Counted from the stretch's first letter, positions 53,997 through 63,638 are shown. The stretch is 64,000 nt of DNA from Flavobacterium sp. (GCF_027490375.1 NZ_JAIXYH010000059.1:48704-112703), one strand, 5' to 3'. Notes: generated from the sequence alone by a model not told the origin. Made by a program: numbers and translations.

Positions 53997-54299
53997 ATGA
54001 GATTTTTCGAAACAAAATTTTTAGAAGAAGTAAACGAGTTTATTTCGCAGCTCGACACTAAGACCAGAAAGAAAATTATTTACAATATTGATCTTGCTGA
54101 ACAGACTAACGACTCCAAACTTTTTAAGAAACTTCAAAATGACATTTGGGAGTTTAGGACAAAGTTTGCAGGACTTCAAATCAGACTTCTTGCATTTTGG
54201 GACAAGACAGATACTAAAAAAACTTTGGTGATTGCGACCCATGGTTTTGTGAAGAAGGTTGATAAAGTTCCGGCAAATGAAATTAACCAAGCCATATAA
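53997..54299 (+). CDS. higB: RelE/HigB-type toxin
   Basis: 100 residues, Gp49/HigB family of RelE-fold RNases: FLEEVNEFISQLDTKTRKKI, IWEFRTKFAGLQIRLLAFWD (the conserved W-E-x-R...R-x-L-A-F-W-D segment) and LVIATHGFVKKVDKVP. Such toxins cut mRNA on the ribosome. The antitoxin gene follows 43 bp later, the order typical for higBA. The promoter is given at 53937-53972. Confidence 0.9.
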   Translation: MRFFETKFLEEVNEFISQLDTKTRKKIIYNIDLAEQTNDSKLFKKLQNDIWEFRTKFAGLQIRLLAFWDKTDTKKTLVIATHGFVKKVDKVPANEINQAI

Positions 54300-54342
54300 C
54301 TGAGAGACCAATATTTTAACAGCAAACAAAAAAAGTAATCAT

Positions 54343-54669
54343 ATGGCAACTAAAGAATTAAAGACTTACTCGCTTGCCGAGATGAAAGACAAGTATATCG
54401 GTGAAGTCGGTACACCATCACGCGACGATTACGAATACGAGCTTCGTATGGACGTTTTAGGAAAAATGATTAAAGCCGCAAGACAAGAAAGAAACTTAAC
54501 GCAGGAAGAACTTGGCCGACTTGTTGGAGTTCAAAAAGCTCAAATATCAAAACTTGAAAGCAGTGCCAACAGTGCGACTATTGACACCATTATTAAGGTG
54601 TTTAAAGCATTAAAAGCAGAAATTAATTTTAACGTAAAACTAGAAGACAATTTTGTTAAACTAGCTTGA
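54343..54669 (+). CDS. higA: HigA-type XRE antitoxin
   Basis: 108 residues with a helix-turn-helix at about 43-97 (AARQERNLTQEELGRLVGVQKAQISKLESS). Preceded by a helical N-terminus that wraps the toxin. Represses its operon through the palindrome upstream of higB and neutralises the toxin. Stop at 54669 is followed by a repeat array without genes. Confidence 0.88.
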   Translation: MATKELKTYSLAEMKDKYIGEVGTPSRDDYEYELRMDVLGKMIKAARQERNLTQEELGRLVGVQKAQISKLESSANSATIDTIIKVFKALKAEINFNVKLEDNFVKLA

Positions 54670-54689
54670 CAGAAAAGAAAGGCAAACCC

Positions 54690-54830
54690 TATGCTCCGCA
54701 AAGTTTCCCGACTTTGAGTTTAGTATAAAAGTACGCCAGCTTTAACCACGCGCTCAGCAAAAATCTCTCGACTTTGAAGCTGGTATGAAAAGTACCCCAC
54801 TCCGCAAATTTTCCGCTTCCCGCCATATTG
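54690..54830 (+). repeat. 'GCTCCGCAAAGTnTCCCGACTTTGA' repeats
   Basis: Two imperfect copies (near 54697 and 54770) of the unit that opens the attC-like sites at 57049 and 57928. 54831-54927 holds further repeat debris, no gene. Confidence 0.5.
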
Positions 54831-54927
54831 GTACGAAGCAACTTTTGGCACACCTGCGCCGTCTATCTGCGGACATTTTATTTGGTGCATTAGTTTTTTT
54901 AGGGTTTAGAAGCCAATCCCGTTTTCC

Positions 54928-55074
54928 GCTATAGTCCTCAAAAAATACGGCGCGTTCACACGACCTGTTGTGGGCTCCTTGCGTCGCCACAACAGTCGCG
55001 GTTCACGGAGCCGTATTTTTCTCCGGGCTGCCGCTGCAACCGGGGCTAGGAAATACGTTACTAACGTTTAGTGG
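54928..55074 (+). repeat. 147-bp stem-loop element, copy 3
   Basis: GCTATAGTCCTC to CGTTACTAACGTTTAGTGG; stem AAAAATACGG/CCGTATTTTT and inner CCTGTTGTGG/CCACAACAG. Same length as the other two copies. Confidence 0.8.
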
Positions 55075-55239
55075 AAAAAACGTATATTCGTGAGAGATAA
55101 AAGATGAAAGGAGTGTTTAATTTAACGTGTTGGAGAAACGAAAATTTGCAAAAGCCATCAGACGTAGAAGATGGTATTTTTCATTAATTTTCCCGTGGTT
55201 TCACGAATAACAGGCTCAAATGAGATATAAAAAATATCG

Positions 55240-55259
55240 TATATTTGGGAGTTATAGGC
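55240..55259 (+). promoter_or_regulatory. Leader promoter and cassette entry motif, locus C
   Basis: TATATTTG (55240-55247), then GTTATAGGC (55251-55259). ATTCGTGAGAG and TTTCACGAATAAC occur in the 176-bp spacer between the 147-bp element and this point, as at 4951-5123. Confidence 0.5.
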
Positions 55260-55289
55260 AATATTATAAACACTTGATAGACAAATAAA

Positions 55290-57032
55290 ATGGATTTAAA
55301 CGCTTATACTCGTACGATTAGTACTTTATTCTCAACTAATGTAAAATATGTTGTTCCAAGATTCCAAAGGGAATATTCATGGACAAAGGATGAGGTTTCA
55401 GAACTATGGCATGATGTAATTAATAATTTAAATATAAAGGATGACAAGATAGTAAATCTAGAATATTTCATTGGTTCATTGGTTTTGATTGGAGAAGATA
55501 AATCATCTGAGATGCTAATAGTTGATGGTCAGCAGAGACTAACAACAATAACAATTCTGCTTTCAGCATTAGTAGAAACTTTTAAAAGCATTGGACAAAA
55601 TGATTTCGCTCAAGGAATCTATAGCACATATATTGAAGGTAAAGACGTTAGATTCAAACCTTTTTTTAAATTAGAAAATGAAAACCCTGCACCATTTTTA
55701 CAAGAATCAATACAACATATTAGTAAAAAAGAAAATCAACCTCAAAATAAAGAGGAAAAAACTCTTTGGGATTCATACTTATATTTTATCAATAAGTTAA
55801 AATTAGAAAACTTAAAAAAAGATATAAAATTTTGGAATGATATTCCAGGGTCAATTGACCAAAAACAATTGGCAATTCTAGAAGCAGTTCGAGACGAAAT
55901 ACTACTTAATCTAAAAGTTATTTATATCACTGTAGCAAATGAAGATGATGCATACATGATATTTGAAACACTTAATGCAAGAGGAAAAAATTTATCATCA
56001 GTAGATCTTATAAAAAATGATTTATTTAAAGTGTTAAATAGTACTCATCCTGATGATACAGCAAAAAGAAATTGGAAACAAATTCAACTAAATCTATCCT
56101 CAAGAGCAACGAAAATCAACTTTGAGACATTTTTTAGACATTTTTGGCTTTCAAAATACAATTTTGTTACAGAATCGAAAATCTATAAAAATTTTAAAAT
56201 TGAAAGTAATAAAGATTCTTTTAATCATTATGATTTTATTGTGGATTTAGGAAAGGAGGCAGATATTTATAATTTAATTGCAAATCCTTTAAAGACTGAT
56301 TGGCCTGATCAAAATGATGCTACTGTTTTTAATAGTTTAAATGCATTGAGTTTATTTCAAATCACACAAATTAGGACGTTTATTCTAGCTCTGATAAAAA
56401 AAAGAGTCGATCGATTAATAAATCATTCAGATTTTTGTAAAATATTGAATGAAATGGAAAAATTTCATTTCAAGTATTCCGGTATATCTTCTCTGAAAAT
56501 GAACATTTTCGAAGGTAAATATTCAAAAACAGCTAGAGATATTAGAAAAGCTACGACCAAACAACAATCAAAAGAAGTTATTGATCAATTGCTATCATTT
56601 TATAAAGAAAAAGAACCAAGCTTTGATTCATTCAAACAAAAATTTTCTGAATTAAAATTTACAAATCAATATACACGTGATAAGAAGTTAATTCAATATG
56701 TTTTTAGCAAAATTGAAAATTCTTATAGGCAAACAGATGAACTGTCAATTAATAAGATATCTCTAGAACATATAGATCCGCAAACAAATGCAAATGGAAA
56801 TTATGGCTGGTTAGGCAATTTATTACCAATAGATAAGCAATTAAATGAGCAGTGTGGAAATAAAAGTTTTATTGACAAATTACCCATTTATGAACAATCT
56901 GATTTAAAAGTAGTTAATGAGTTTCTTAAAAAGCATAAATCAAAAATAAATTGGGATGAAACAAATCAAAATGATTGGTTTGATTTTTTAGCAGATGTTG
57001 CTTATAATCAAACATGGAAACTAGAAATGTAA
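55290..57032 (+). CDS. DUF262/DUF1524 protein (GmrSD-like restriction candidate; cassette cargo)
   Basis: 580 residues. N-terminal DUF262 with VVPRFQREYSW and MLIVDGQQRLTTI (Asp79-Arg83), the nucleotide-hydrolysing motif of ParB/GmrS-like proteins; the C-terminus has KISLEHIDPQ (His494) and GWLGNLLPIDKQLN as in DUF1524 HNH nucleases. GmrSD/BrxU/SspE-type proteins cut modified phage DNA. AT-rich and coupled to a cassette entry motif, so it is very likely acquired. The target modification cannot be told. Starts 31 bp after GTTATAGGC. Confidence 0.88.
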   Translation: MDLNAYTRTISTLFSTNVKYVVPRFQREYSWTKDEVSELWHDVINNLNIKDDKIVNLEYFIGSLVLIGEDKSSEMLIVDGQQRLTTITILLSALVETFKSIGQNDFAQGIYSTYIEGKDVRFKPFFKLENENPAPFLQESIQHISKKENQPQNKEEKTLWDSYLYFINKLKLENLKKDIKFWNDIPGSIDQKQLAILEAVRDEILLNLKVIYITVANEDDAYMIFETLNARGKNLSSVDLIKNDLFKVLNSTHPDDTAKRNWKQIQLNLSSRATKINFETFFRHFWLSKYNFVTESKIYKNFKIESNKDSFNHYDFIVDLGKEADIYNLIANPLKTDWPDQNDATVFNSLNALSLFQITQIRTFILALIKKRVDRLINHSDFCKILNEMEKFHFKYSGISSLKMNIFEGKYSKTARDIRKATTKQQSKEVIDQLLSFYKEKEPSFDSFKQKFSELKFTNQYTRDKKLIQYVFSKIENSYRQTDELSINKISLEHIDPQTNANGNYGWLGNLLPIDKQLNEQCGNKSFIDKLPIYEQSDLKVVNEFLKKHKSKINWDETNQNDWFDFLADVAYNQTWKLEM

Positions 57033-57035
57033 ATA

Positions 57036-57220
57036 CTGCCGCTGACCCCTGCGCTCCGCAAAGTCTCCCGACTTTGAGGTTATTTTAAAAACCACACAAA
57101 CTTTAAATTAACTTTAAAAAGGTAAACCATTGCCCGTAACGCAAATCTAATTGCACTTAAGTTAAAAACCCTCGTACCTGAGTTTACAGTTGTCGTGAAT
57201 CGGTGAAAACGTTGGGCGTA
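57036..57220 (+). repeat. attC-like site after the DUF262 gene
   Basis: About 185 bp, ending in GTTGGGCGTA (57211-57220). Its left half shares GCTCCGCAAAGTCTCCCGAC and CTTTAAATTAACTTTAAAAAG with 57925-58020, so the two are a family. The left end mirrors the opening GTTATAGGC only weakly (GCCGCTGAC). Confidence 0.55.
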
Positions 57221-57287
57221 CGGTTGTGGAAATACAATCAGTGTTCAAAACGTTCCTACATGAATATATTTTAGTTAAATTTGAAAT

Positions 57288-57752
57288 ATGAATAAGCCTA
57301 GATTGTATTTCGATACTTCCGTATTCGGTGGGATTTATGATATAGAATTTCAAACTGAAACAGAGATGTTGTTTAAAATGGTTCAAGCAGGAGAAGTTAT
57401 TTGTGTTTATTCTGACTTGACTGAATATGAATTAGAAACGGCACCTGAAAAGATAAAAGCTCATTTTCTGAATCTTGAAAAAAAGTCAATCGAATTTGTT
57501 GAAATAACGGAAGAAATAAATCAATTGGCTGAAGAATATGTACGAGAAAAAGTAGTAGGAGCAACAAGCATCGATGATTGCAGACATATTGCTTGTGCAA
57601 CAATTAATAAAGTTGACTATTTGGTTAGTTGGAATTTCAAACATATCGTTAATGTTTTTAGGATACGCGGATATAATTCAATTAATCTTAAAAATGGATA
57701 TATGCAAATTGACATTCGCTCACCTAAAGAAATAATTACTAATGAAAACTAA
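57288..57752 (+). CDS. PIN-domain toxin (VapC-like)
   Basis: 154 residues. YFDTSVFGG at the start (Asp9), an acidic YELE in the middle, IDDCRHIACATINKVDYLVSWNFKH at about 103-127: the acidic centre of PIN RNases. A VapC-type toxin is likely. The stop overlaps the start of a 50-residue antitoxin candidate by 11 bp. The order toxin first, antitoxin second is opposite to most vapBC operons but is known for a few PIN families. Confidence 0.86.
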   Translation: MNKPRLYFDTSVFGGIYDIEFQTETEMLFKMVQAGEVICVYSDLTEYELETAPEKIKAHFLNLEKKSIEFVEITEEINQLAEEYVREKVVGATSIDDCRHIACATINKVDYLVSWNFKHIVNVFRIRGYNSINLKNGYMQIDIRSPKEIITNEN

Positions 57753-57894
57753 AGCAAAAAAAATAGAGAAGGAATTTGATACGGTTAAGTTCTTTAGAGC
57801 AGTTAAGGAAAAAATCGCCGAAGAAACTAATGGAATGTCCTTTAAAGAATTTAAAGAATATTTGAGTAAACGTAAATTGAATACCACAAAATAA
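57742..57894 (+). CDS. Small antitoxin candidate
   Basis: 50 residues, Lys/Glu-rich: MKTKAKKIEKEFDTVKFFRA near the start, SFKEFKEYLSKRK near the end, the helical wrap expected for a VapC-partner. It overlaps the PIN gene by 11 bp. Too short to recognise a family; the pairing with the toxin is by position. Confidence 0.68.
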   Translation: MKTKAKKIEKEFDTVKFFRAVKEKIAEETNGMSFKEFKEYLSKRKLNTTK

Positions 57895-57899
57895 AAGCC

Positions 57900-58024
57900 T
57901 ACGCCCAATAGCCAGGGTTTCCCTTGCTCCGCAATTCTATCTACTTAGAAATTAGTTTAAAACACACCAGCTTTAAACCAACTTTAAAAAGATAAACCAT
58001 CGCTCGTAACGCAAATCTCAATAT
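57900..58024 (+). repeat. attC-like half site, truncated
   Basis: Shares with 57036-57220 the left half (GCTCCGCAA...CTTTAAACCAACTTTAAAAAG, CGTAACGCAAATCT) but ends near 58024 without a GTT motif. The right half seems replaced by the next element. Confidence 0.5.
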
Positions 58025-58038
58025 ACGTATTTTAAACA

Positions 58039-58125
58039 CGTATTTCCGGGTGAGCGACAGCAGCGGTATCCTTTTAGGCGTTACGGAATTTCCAGTATTT
58101 TTCGCCTAAAAGATTTAGCGGATGG
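58039..58125 (-). repeat. Diverged stem-loop element, reverse orientation
   Basis: On the minus strand: ATCCGCTA, stem CTTTTAGGCG/CGCCTAAAAG, GGATACCGCTGCTGTCGC and GGAAATACG at the end. Same architecture as the 147-bp elements with different sequence. It ends 85 bp before the pseudouridine synthase stop. Confidence 0.5.
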
Positions 58126-58209
58126 CGCGACGGCGGTTGGGTGATCCGTTTGCGAAGCGGTATGATTGCACCGCCGGCACCCCCAAAAAAAATCAGTAAA
58201 GCAAAATAG

Positions 58210-58896
58210 CTATCCCTCGAAAATATCTCCATCGGGATAGGGTGCGCGAATTTTCACTTCGGTTTTGGCAACGGGATGCACAAATTGCAATTGCCGCGCA
58301 TGTAAACTGATGCCGCCGTTGGGGTTCGAGCGTTTGGCACCGTATTTTAAATCGCCTTTAATAACCATACCACAGGCAGCCAATTGTGCACGAATTTGAT
58401 GATGTCTGCCCGTTTCTAAGTGTATTTCCAACAAACTGTAATTGGTAAATGCGCGAAGCAATTTGTAATGCAAAACGGCTTTTTTACTGTTAGTGACCTC
58501 TTTTTCAAAGGCTCTGCTGGTATTGTTTTTTTCGTTACGAACCAAAAAATGCGTTAACGTAGCGGCTTCCTGCTGCGGCTTTCCTTCGATTAAACAATGG
58601 TAAACTTTCTCCGTTTCGCGACTGCTAAAAAGGGCATTCATCCGAGCTAAAGCCTTCGAAGTTCGCGCAAAAACAACCACGCCCGAAGTAGGTCGGTCTA
58701 ATCGATGCACCACACCCGCAAATACAGCCCCAGGTTTCTGATATTTAGCAGCAATGTAGTTTTTTACGGCATCTAACAAGGTTTCGTCGCCGGTTTTATC
58801 GCCCTGAACTAAGTCGCCACAACGCTTGTTAACCGCCACCAAATGATTGTCTTCGAACAATACCTGCAAGTTCGAACCGTCTGCAGCCGTTTTCAT
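58210..58896 (-). CDS. RluA family pseudouridine synthase
   Basis: 228 residues, single-domain RluA type without S4 domain. Catalytic Asp67 in VVHRLDRPTSGVVVFAR, then HQIRAQLAACG and KYGAKRS. It isomerises a uridine in rRNA or tRNA; which one cannot be told. The ATG overlaps the panB stop (TAATG), so it is translated from the panB mRNA. Confidence 0.93.
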   Translation of the reverse strand: MKTAADGSNLQVLFEDNHLVAVNKRCGDLVQGDKTGDETLLDAVKNYIAAKYQKPGAVFAGVVHRLDRPTSGVVVFARTSKALARMNALFSSRETEKVYHCLIEGKPQQEAATLTHFLVRNEKNNTSRAFEKEVTNSKKAVLHYKLLRAFTNYSLLEIHLETGRHHQIRAQLAACGMVIKGDLKYGAKRSNPNGGISLHARQLQFVHPVAKTEVKIRAPYPDGDIFEG

Positions 58897-59714
58897 TAAT
58901 ACTGTTCTCCGGCGTTTGGAAAATCAACCGACTTCACATCTGAGACGTACTGCGAGATTGCTGCTGTCATTTGGTCGTATAGGTTGAGGTAGCGACGTAA
59001 AAATCGAGGTGAAAACTCATTATTCATGCCCAACATATCGTGAATAACAAGTACCTGACCATCGACATCGCTTCCGGCACCAATACCAATTACAGGAATG
59101 CTGATGCTTTCGGCTACGCGTTTGGCAAGCTCTGCCGGGATTTTTTCGCACACTAATGCAAAACAACCCAACTTTTCGAGCATGATGGCATCCTCAATGA
59201 GTTTTTCGGCTTCGGCATTTTCTTTAGCACGTACGTTATACGTTCCGAATTTATAGATGGATTGTGGTGTAAGTCCTAAATGTCCCATTACGGGAATTCC
59301 AGCGTTCAAAATTTTCTTGATCGAATCTTTAATTTCGCGTCCGCCTTCCAACTTTACCGCATGCCCGCCGCTTTCTTTCATGATGCGAATGGCCGAACGC
59401 AAGGCTTCTTTCGAATCGGACTGGTAGCTTCCAAAAGGTAAATCTACGACGACTAACGCACGATTGATGGCGCGTACGACCGACGAAGCGTGGTAAATCA
59501 TTTGATCCAAGGTAATCGGGAGTGTGGTTTCGTGACCTGCCATGACGTTACTCGCCGAATCGCCAACTAAAATTACATCGATGCCAGCCGAATCAACGAT
59601 TTTCGCCATGGTAAAATCGTAGGCAGTGAGCATGGATATTTTTTCGCCCTGACTTTTCATTTCAATCAGCGAACGGGTGGTAATTCGTTTGTAGTCTTTT
59701 TTAGCAACCGACAT
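58896..59714 (-). CDS. panB: 3-methyl-2-oxobutanoate hydroxymethyltransferase
   Basis: About 272 residues from ATG 59714. That start is chosen over one 21 bp upstream because the promoter box at 59733-59740 would lie at or inside the longer version. [29 protein letters not shown] and the [17 protein letters not shown] motif mark PanB: it makes ketopantoate from alpha-ketoisovalerate for coenzyme A. The rluA-like gene follows. Confidence 0.97.
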   Translation of the reverse strand: MSVAKKDYKRITTRSLIEMKSQGEKISMLTAYDFTMAKIVDSAGIDVILVGDSASNVMAGHETTLPITLDQMIYHASSVVRAINRALVVVDLPFGSYQSDSKEALRSAIRIMKESGGHAVKLEGGREIKDSIKKILNAGIPVMGHLGLTPQSIYKFGTYNVRAKENAEAEKLIEDAIMLEKLGCFALVCEKIPAELAKRVAESISIPVIGIGAGSDVDGQVLVIHDMLGMNNEFSPRFLRRYLNLYDQMTAAISQYVSDVKSVDFPNAGEQY

Positions 59715-59732
59715 AGCACAAAATTTAAGTCG

Positions 59733-59740
59733 CAAAGTTA
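59733..59740 (-). promoter_or_regulatory. -7 box of panB
   Basis: Minus-strand TAACTTTG, exact TAnnTTTG, 18 bp before the ATG at 59714. Confidence 0.62.
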
Positions 59741-59784
59741 GCTAAATCGCGATACTATAGTCATCAAATTTCACGCTATTAAGA

Positions 59785-59792
59785 TATATTTG
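59785..59792 (+). promoter_or_regulatory. -7 box of the NTF2-like gene
   Basis: TATATTTG, exact TAnnTTTG, 17 bp before the ATG at 59810. Confidence 0.62.
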
Positions 59793-59809
59793 CCGAAAGT
59801 ACTACTACT

Positions 59810-60253
59810 ATGAAAAAGTTGTTTTTGTTTGCTGTTTTGTTTGCGAGTTCGGCTTCGTTTGCGCAGGATTCGGCTAGTCCGGAGAAAATTGTCGAATGGT
59901 TTTTTTCGGGTTTGAATCAGAAGACACCCGCAATCATGCGTCCGTTATTGTTGAATGAATCCGTTAACTTCGATACGTTGATGTATATAAATGGTGAACC
60001 CAAGGTTGTTTCGAGAACGGCTACCGATTTTTTGAATGAGTTTTCGAATATTCCTGAGAACATCAAGTTAGAGGAGCGAATTTCTAACGTAATTGTTCGT
60101 AATTACGGACAAACTGCCGACGTTCACATGGATTACGATTTTTACGTAAATGATGCGTTACAACACAGCGGTCGAAATTATTTTTTTCTTGTTGCTGTTG
60201 ACGGTCAATGGAAAATTGCGCATACGTACGATACGCGAAAGTCTGCAAAATAA
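59810..60253 (+). CDS. Secreted NTF2-like (SnoaL/nuclear transport factor 2 fold) protein
   Basis: 147 residues: signal peptide (LFLFAVLFASSASFAQ), then an alpha/beta body ending GRNYFFLVAVDGQWKIAH, the usual closing strand of NTF2-like proteins. Function unknown. Convergent with sdaA, three bases between the stops. Confidence 0.78.
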   Translation: MKKLFLFAVLFASSASFAQDSASPEKIVEWFFSGLNQKTPAIMRPLLLNESVNFDTLMYINGEPKVVSRTATDFLNEFSNIPENIKLEERISNVIVRNYGQTADVHMDYDFYVNDALQHSGRNYFFLVAVDGQWKIAHTYDTRKSAK

Positions 60254-60256
60254 TAA

Positions 60257-61681
60257 TTAGCAGTCGGCAATATTTACAGCCACTGCCAAACCACCTTCTG
60301 AAGTTTCTTTGTATTTGGAATTCATGTCTTTGGCCGTTTGCCACATGGTATTGATGACCTTATCCAAAGGAACTTTTGCATTTTTAGCATCGGTTTCTAG
60401 TGCGAGCTCTGCGGCGTTAATCGCTTTTATTGCGCCCATGGTATTTCGCTCGATGCACGGAATTTGTACCAGACCACCGATCGGATCGCAGGTTAATCCC
60501 AAATGATGTTCCATGGCAATTTCTGCTGCCATGAGTACTTGCTCGGGTGATCCGCCCATTAATTCGCATAACGCAGCTGCAGCCATGGCCGATGAAACGC
60601 CAATTTCTGCCTGACAGCCACCCATTGCTGCCGAAATCGTTGCGCCTTTTTTGAAAATACTGCCTACTTCGCCGGCAACCATCAAGAATTTCTTTACTTC
60701 ATCGTCGCCTGCTTGGTGGTTTTCGATAACCATGTAGTACATCAACACGGCAGGAATTACGCCCGCCGAGCCATTTGTAGGAGCTGTAACCACACGACCT
60801 AAAGCCGCATTAACTTCGTTGACAGCCAAAGCAAAGCAAGATACCCACTTTAAAATTTGGCGAAATTTAACTTCGGTTTTACGAATGGTTTGCAGCCATT
60901 CTTGTGGGTTATTGTACTGTCCGTTGCCCATTAAATTTTGATGCATGTCAAAGGCGCGACGCTTAACGTTTAAACCGCCGGGTAAAATTCCGTCGGTATG
61001 GCAGCCAATATACATGCATTCGAGCATGGTGTTCCAAATACGGAGCAACTCGCTGTGCACCAGTACTTCCGGGCGCATAGAAATCTCATTTGCATACACA
61101 ACTTCCGATATTTTTAGTTGATTCTCGCTGCAATAATGCAATAATTCAACTGCGGTATCAATCGGGTAGGGGAATGCACAGGTAAAATCAGTGCTGTTTT
61201 CGTTGTTTTGCTCTTCTTTCACAACAAACCCGCCACCAATCGAATAAAAAGTTGATGCGTATGCTTCGCCGCTTTCTTTAAATGCGGTGAATGTGAGGCC
61301 GTTTGCATGAAATGGAAGGAAGTTCTTATGAAATACGATATCTGTAAGAAATGAAAATCCGATTGTTTTTTCATTTCCCAGCTGCAAAGTCTGGCTGTTT
61401 TGGATGTCTGCAATGATACTTCCGATGTTTTCAACAGGAATGTACTCCGGGTCTTGGCCGCTCAATCCGAGCATAACTGCTAAATCTGTTGCATGCCCTT
61501 TGCCGGTTAGAGAAAGTGAGCCGTATAAATCGACTTTCACGGCGAAGGTTTCTGCGAAGAATCCGTTTGCGTGAATTTCACTTAAAAACTTTTCGGCAGC
61601 ACGCCAAGGCCCAAGTGTGTGCGAGCTTGAAGGCCCGACACCAACTTTGAGCATATCAAAAACAGAAATGCACTTATCCAT
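60257..61681 (-). CDS. sdaA: L-serine ammonia-lyase (iron-sulfur type)
   Basis: 474 residues, single-chain enzyme. [13 protein letters not shown] at the start, [38 protein letters not shown]: the cysteines that hold the [4Fe-4S] cluster and the serine-binding loop. Converts L-serine to pyruvate and ammonia. It follows purA by 9 bp in a fur-purA-sdaA run. Confidence 0.96.
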   Translation of the reverse strand: MDKCISVFDMLKVGVGPSSSHTLGPWRAAEKFLSEIHANGFFAETFAVKVDLYGSLSLTGKGHATDLAVMLGLSGQDPEYIPVENIGSIIADIQNSQTLQLGNEKTIGFSFLTDIVFHKNFLPFHANGLTFTAFKESGEAYASTFYSIGGGFVVKEEQNNENSTDFTCAFPYPIDTAVELLHYCSENQLKISEVVYANEISMRPEVLVHSELLRIWNTMLECMYIGCHTDGILPGGLNVKRRAFDMHQNLMGNGQYNNPQEWLQTIRKTEVKFRQILKWVSCFALAVNEVNAALGRVVTAPTNGSAGVIPAVLMYYMVIENHQAGDDEVKKFLMVAGEVGSIFKKGATISAAMGGCQAEIGVSSAMAAAALCELMGGSPEQVLMAAEIAMEHHLGLTCDPIGGLVQIPCIERNTMGAIKAINAAELALETDAKNAKVPLDKVINTMWQTAKDMNSKYKETSEGGLAVAVNIADC

Positions 61682-61690
61682 GACGCAAAT

Positions 61691-62962
61691 TTAGCGCGAA
61701 ATCGTTTGCGTACGGTCGGGTCCTACCGAAATAATTTTAATCGGAACGCCAACTTCAGCTTCGATAAATGAAACGTAGTCTTTTAATTCGGTCGGTAAAT
61801 CGCTGTATTCGGTAAGTCCAGTAAGGTCGGCATGCCATCCTTTGAAACTTTTGTAAACCGGACTCACGTTTTCTTCTTCGATGTTGTAGGGTAGGTGGTC
61901 TATGATTTCACCGCGATAATTGTAAGCTGTACACACTTTAAGCTCCTCAAAACCAGAAAGTACGTCGCCTTTCATCATCATGAGTTGAGTAACGCCATTT
62001 ATTTGAACTGCGTACTTTAGAGCAACGAGATCAAGCCAGCCGCAACGACGTTTACGTCCAGTAACCGAACCGAATTCGTTGCCAATTCGCGCCATAGTTT
62101 CGCCCACTTCGTCGAAGAGTTCTGTTGGGAAAGGTCCGCTACCTACACGTGTCGTATAAGCTTTGAAAATTCCGTAAACGTCTTTGATTTTATTTGGAGC
62201 GATTCCCAATCCGGTACAAGCGCCGGCAGCCGTTGTATTCGAAGAAGTTACAAACGGATACGTACCGAAGTCAACGTCGAGTAAACTTCCTTGTGCACCT
62301 TCGGCTAAAATCGATTTGCCGTCTTTAAGCGCTTGAAAAAGATACGCTTCGCTGTCGATGAATTGTAGTTTTTTTAATGTTTCGATGGCTTCAAAAAATT
62401 CGTTTTCCATTTCAGCCAAGTTGTATTGAATGGAAACGTCGTAGAATTTAATCATTGCCTCGTGTTTATCGGCGAGATTTCGGTAACGTTCTTTAAAATC
62501 GTCGAGTTCTAAATCGCCGATTCGCAAGCCATTACGTCCGGTTTTATCCATGTACGTTGGTCCGATGCCTTTGAGTGTCGAACCAATTTTTGCCTTGCCT
62601 TTTGAGGCTTCGGATGCCGCATCTAGCAAGCGATGTGTCGGTAAAATCAGATGTGCTTTGCGCGAAATGATCAGTTTGTTGTAAATGTCAATTTTGAATT
62701 GTTCCAAACCTTCGAGTTCTTTTACAAAAACCACGGGATCGATAACAACACCGTTTCCGATAATGTTGACCGCGTTCTTGTGGAAAATTCCGCTTGGGAT
62801 GGTTCGTAATACGTGCTTGATTCCGTCGAATTCGAGCGTGTGTCCGGCGTTTGGTCCGCCTTGGAATCGAGCAATAATATCATACTTTTGGGTGAGCACG
62901 TCGACAATTTTTCCTTTGCCTTCGTCGCCCCATTGCAAGCCTAACAGTAAATCTACAGACAT
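61691..62962 (-). CDS. purA: Adenylosuccinate synthetase
   Basis: 423 residues. LQWGDEGKGKIVD at the start, GGPNAGHT, GIGPTYMDKTGRNGLRI and SSNTTAAGACTGLGI. Makes adenylosuccinate from IMP, aspartate and GTP. The ATG overlaps the fur stop (TAATG), so the two are coupled. Confidence 0.98.
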   Translation of the reverse strand: MSVDLLLGLQWGDEGKGKIVDVLTQKYDIIARFQGGPNAGHTLEFDGIKHVLRTIPSGIFHKNAVNIIGNGVVIDPVVFVKELEGLEQFKIDIYNKLIISRKAHLILPTHRLLDAASEASKGKAKIGSTLKGIGPTYMDKTGRNGLRIGDLELDDFKERYRNLADKHEAMIKFYDVSIQYNLAEMENEFFEAIETLKKLQFIDSEAYLFQALKDGKSILAEGAQGSLLDVDFGTYPFVTSSNTTAAGACTGLGIAPNKIKDVYGIFKAYTTRVGSGPFPTELFDEVGETMARIGNEFGSVTGRKRRCGWLDLVALKYAVQINGVTQLMMMKGDVLSGFEELKVCTAYNYRGEIIDHLPYNIEEENVSPVYKSFKGWHADLTGLTEYSDLPTELKDYVSFIEAEVGVPIKIISVGPDRTQTISR

Positions 62963-63474
62963 TAGTTGATTGGGTTATATTCAGTTGTGTTGGGAAGATT
63001 CTCTTCCGTAGTTGTTGCGTTTTGAGATTTACGAGTACCGTAAAAATAGAGGGAATGATTGGAAATCTCCACGTCGAAAATCTCTTCAATCGTTTTTTTG
63101 ATGGTTTGAATGCGCGGATCGCAAAATTCGATTACTTCGCCGGTATCAGTCATAATGATATGATCGTGTTGTTTGTCGAAGTACGATTTTTCAAAATACG
63201 CCTGCGATTGTCCGAATTGGTGTTTGCGCACCAAGCCACAGTCGAGCAATAATTCGATGGTGTTGTAAAGCGTAGCGCGACTTACGCGGTAGTTTTTGTT
63301 TTTCATTTTGACGTATAAGTTCTCGATGTCAAAATGCTCCTGACTGTCGTAAATCTCTTGTAGAATAGCATAGCGCTCAGGAGTTTTCCGGTGCGCGTTT
63401 TTCTCGAGATATTTTGTAAAAACGTTTTTTACAATCTCCTGATTCTTGCTGTTGTCTTCGCTTATGAGTGTCAT
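62962..63474 (-). CDS. Fur family metal-responsive repressor
   Basis: About 170 residues from ATG 63474, preferred over a start at 63537 because a perfect -7 box lies at 63480-63487. Winged helix: [26 protein letters not shown] and [20 protein letters not shown]; dimerisation domain with [17 protein letters not shown]. The usual Fur structural-zinc CxxC after HDHI(I/L) is MTDT here, so only the regulatory metal site remains. Controls iron or peroxide response; the exact metal is unknown. Confidence 0.92.
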   Translation of the reverse strand: MTLISEDNSKNQEIVKNVFTKYLEKNAHRKTPERYAILQEIYDSQEHFDIENLYVKMKNKNYRVSRATLYNTIELLLDCGLVRKHQFGQSQAYFEKSYFDKQHDHIIMTDTGEVIEFCDPRIQTIKKTIEEIFDVEISNHSLYFYGTRKSQNATTTEENLPNTTEYNPIN

Positions 63475-63479
63475 AGTGG

Positions 63480-63487
63480 CAAAGATA
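63480..63487 (-). promoter_or_regulatory. -7 box of the fur-purA-sdaA operon
   Basis: Minus-strand TATCTTTG, exact TAnnTTTG, five bases before the ATG; the mRNA would be nearly leaderless. Confidence 0.6.
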
Positions 63488-63638
63488 GTAAAATTGAATT
63501 TTAGATTAAAGTGTCGAGTTTCTCTCTGTTTACTCAAAAAACCATAAGATTTTCGTTGTTTATTTTCTTTGTTTTGATGACAAAAAATAACGACAAGGGT
63601 GATGGTATTTTTTCTACCTTGCGTTAAAACTTTTGTCT

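Larger units (their letters stand above)
57211..57909 (+). mobile_element. Cassette carrying a PIN toxin-antitoxin pair
   Basis: Opens with GTTGGGCGTA (57211-57220) and closes with TACGCCCAAT (57900-57909), matching the reverse complement at 9 of 10 bases. Confidence 0.6.
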
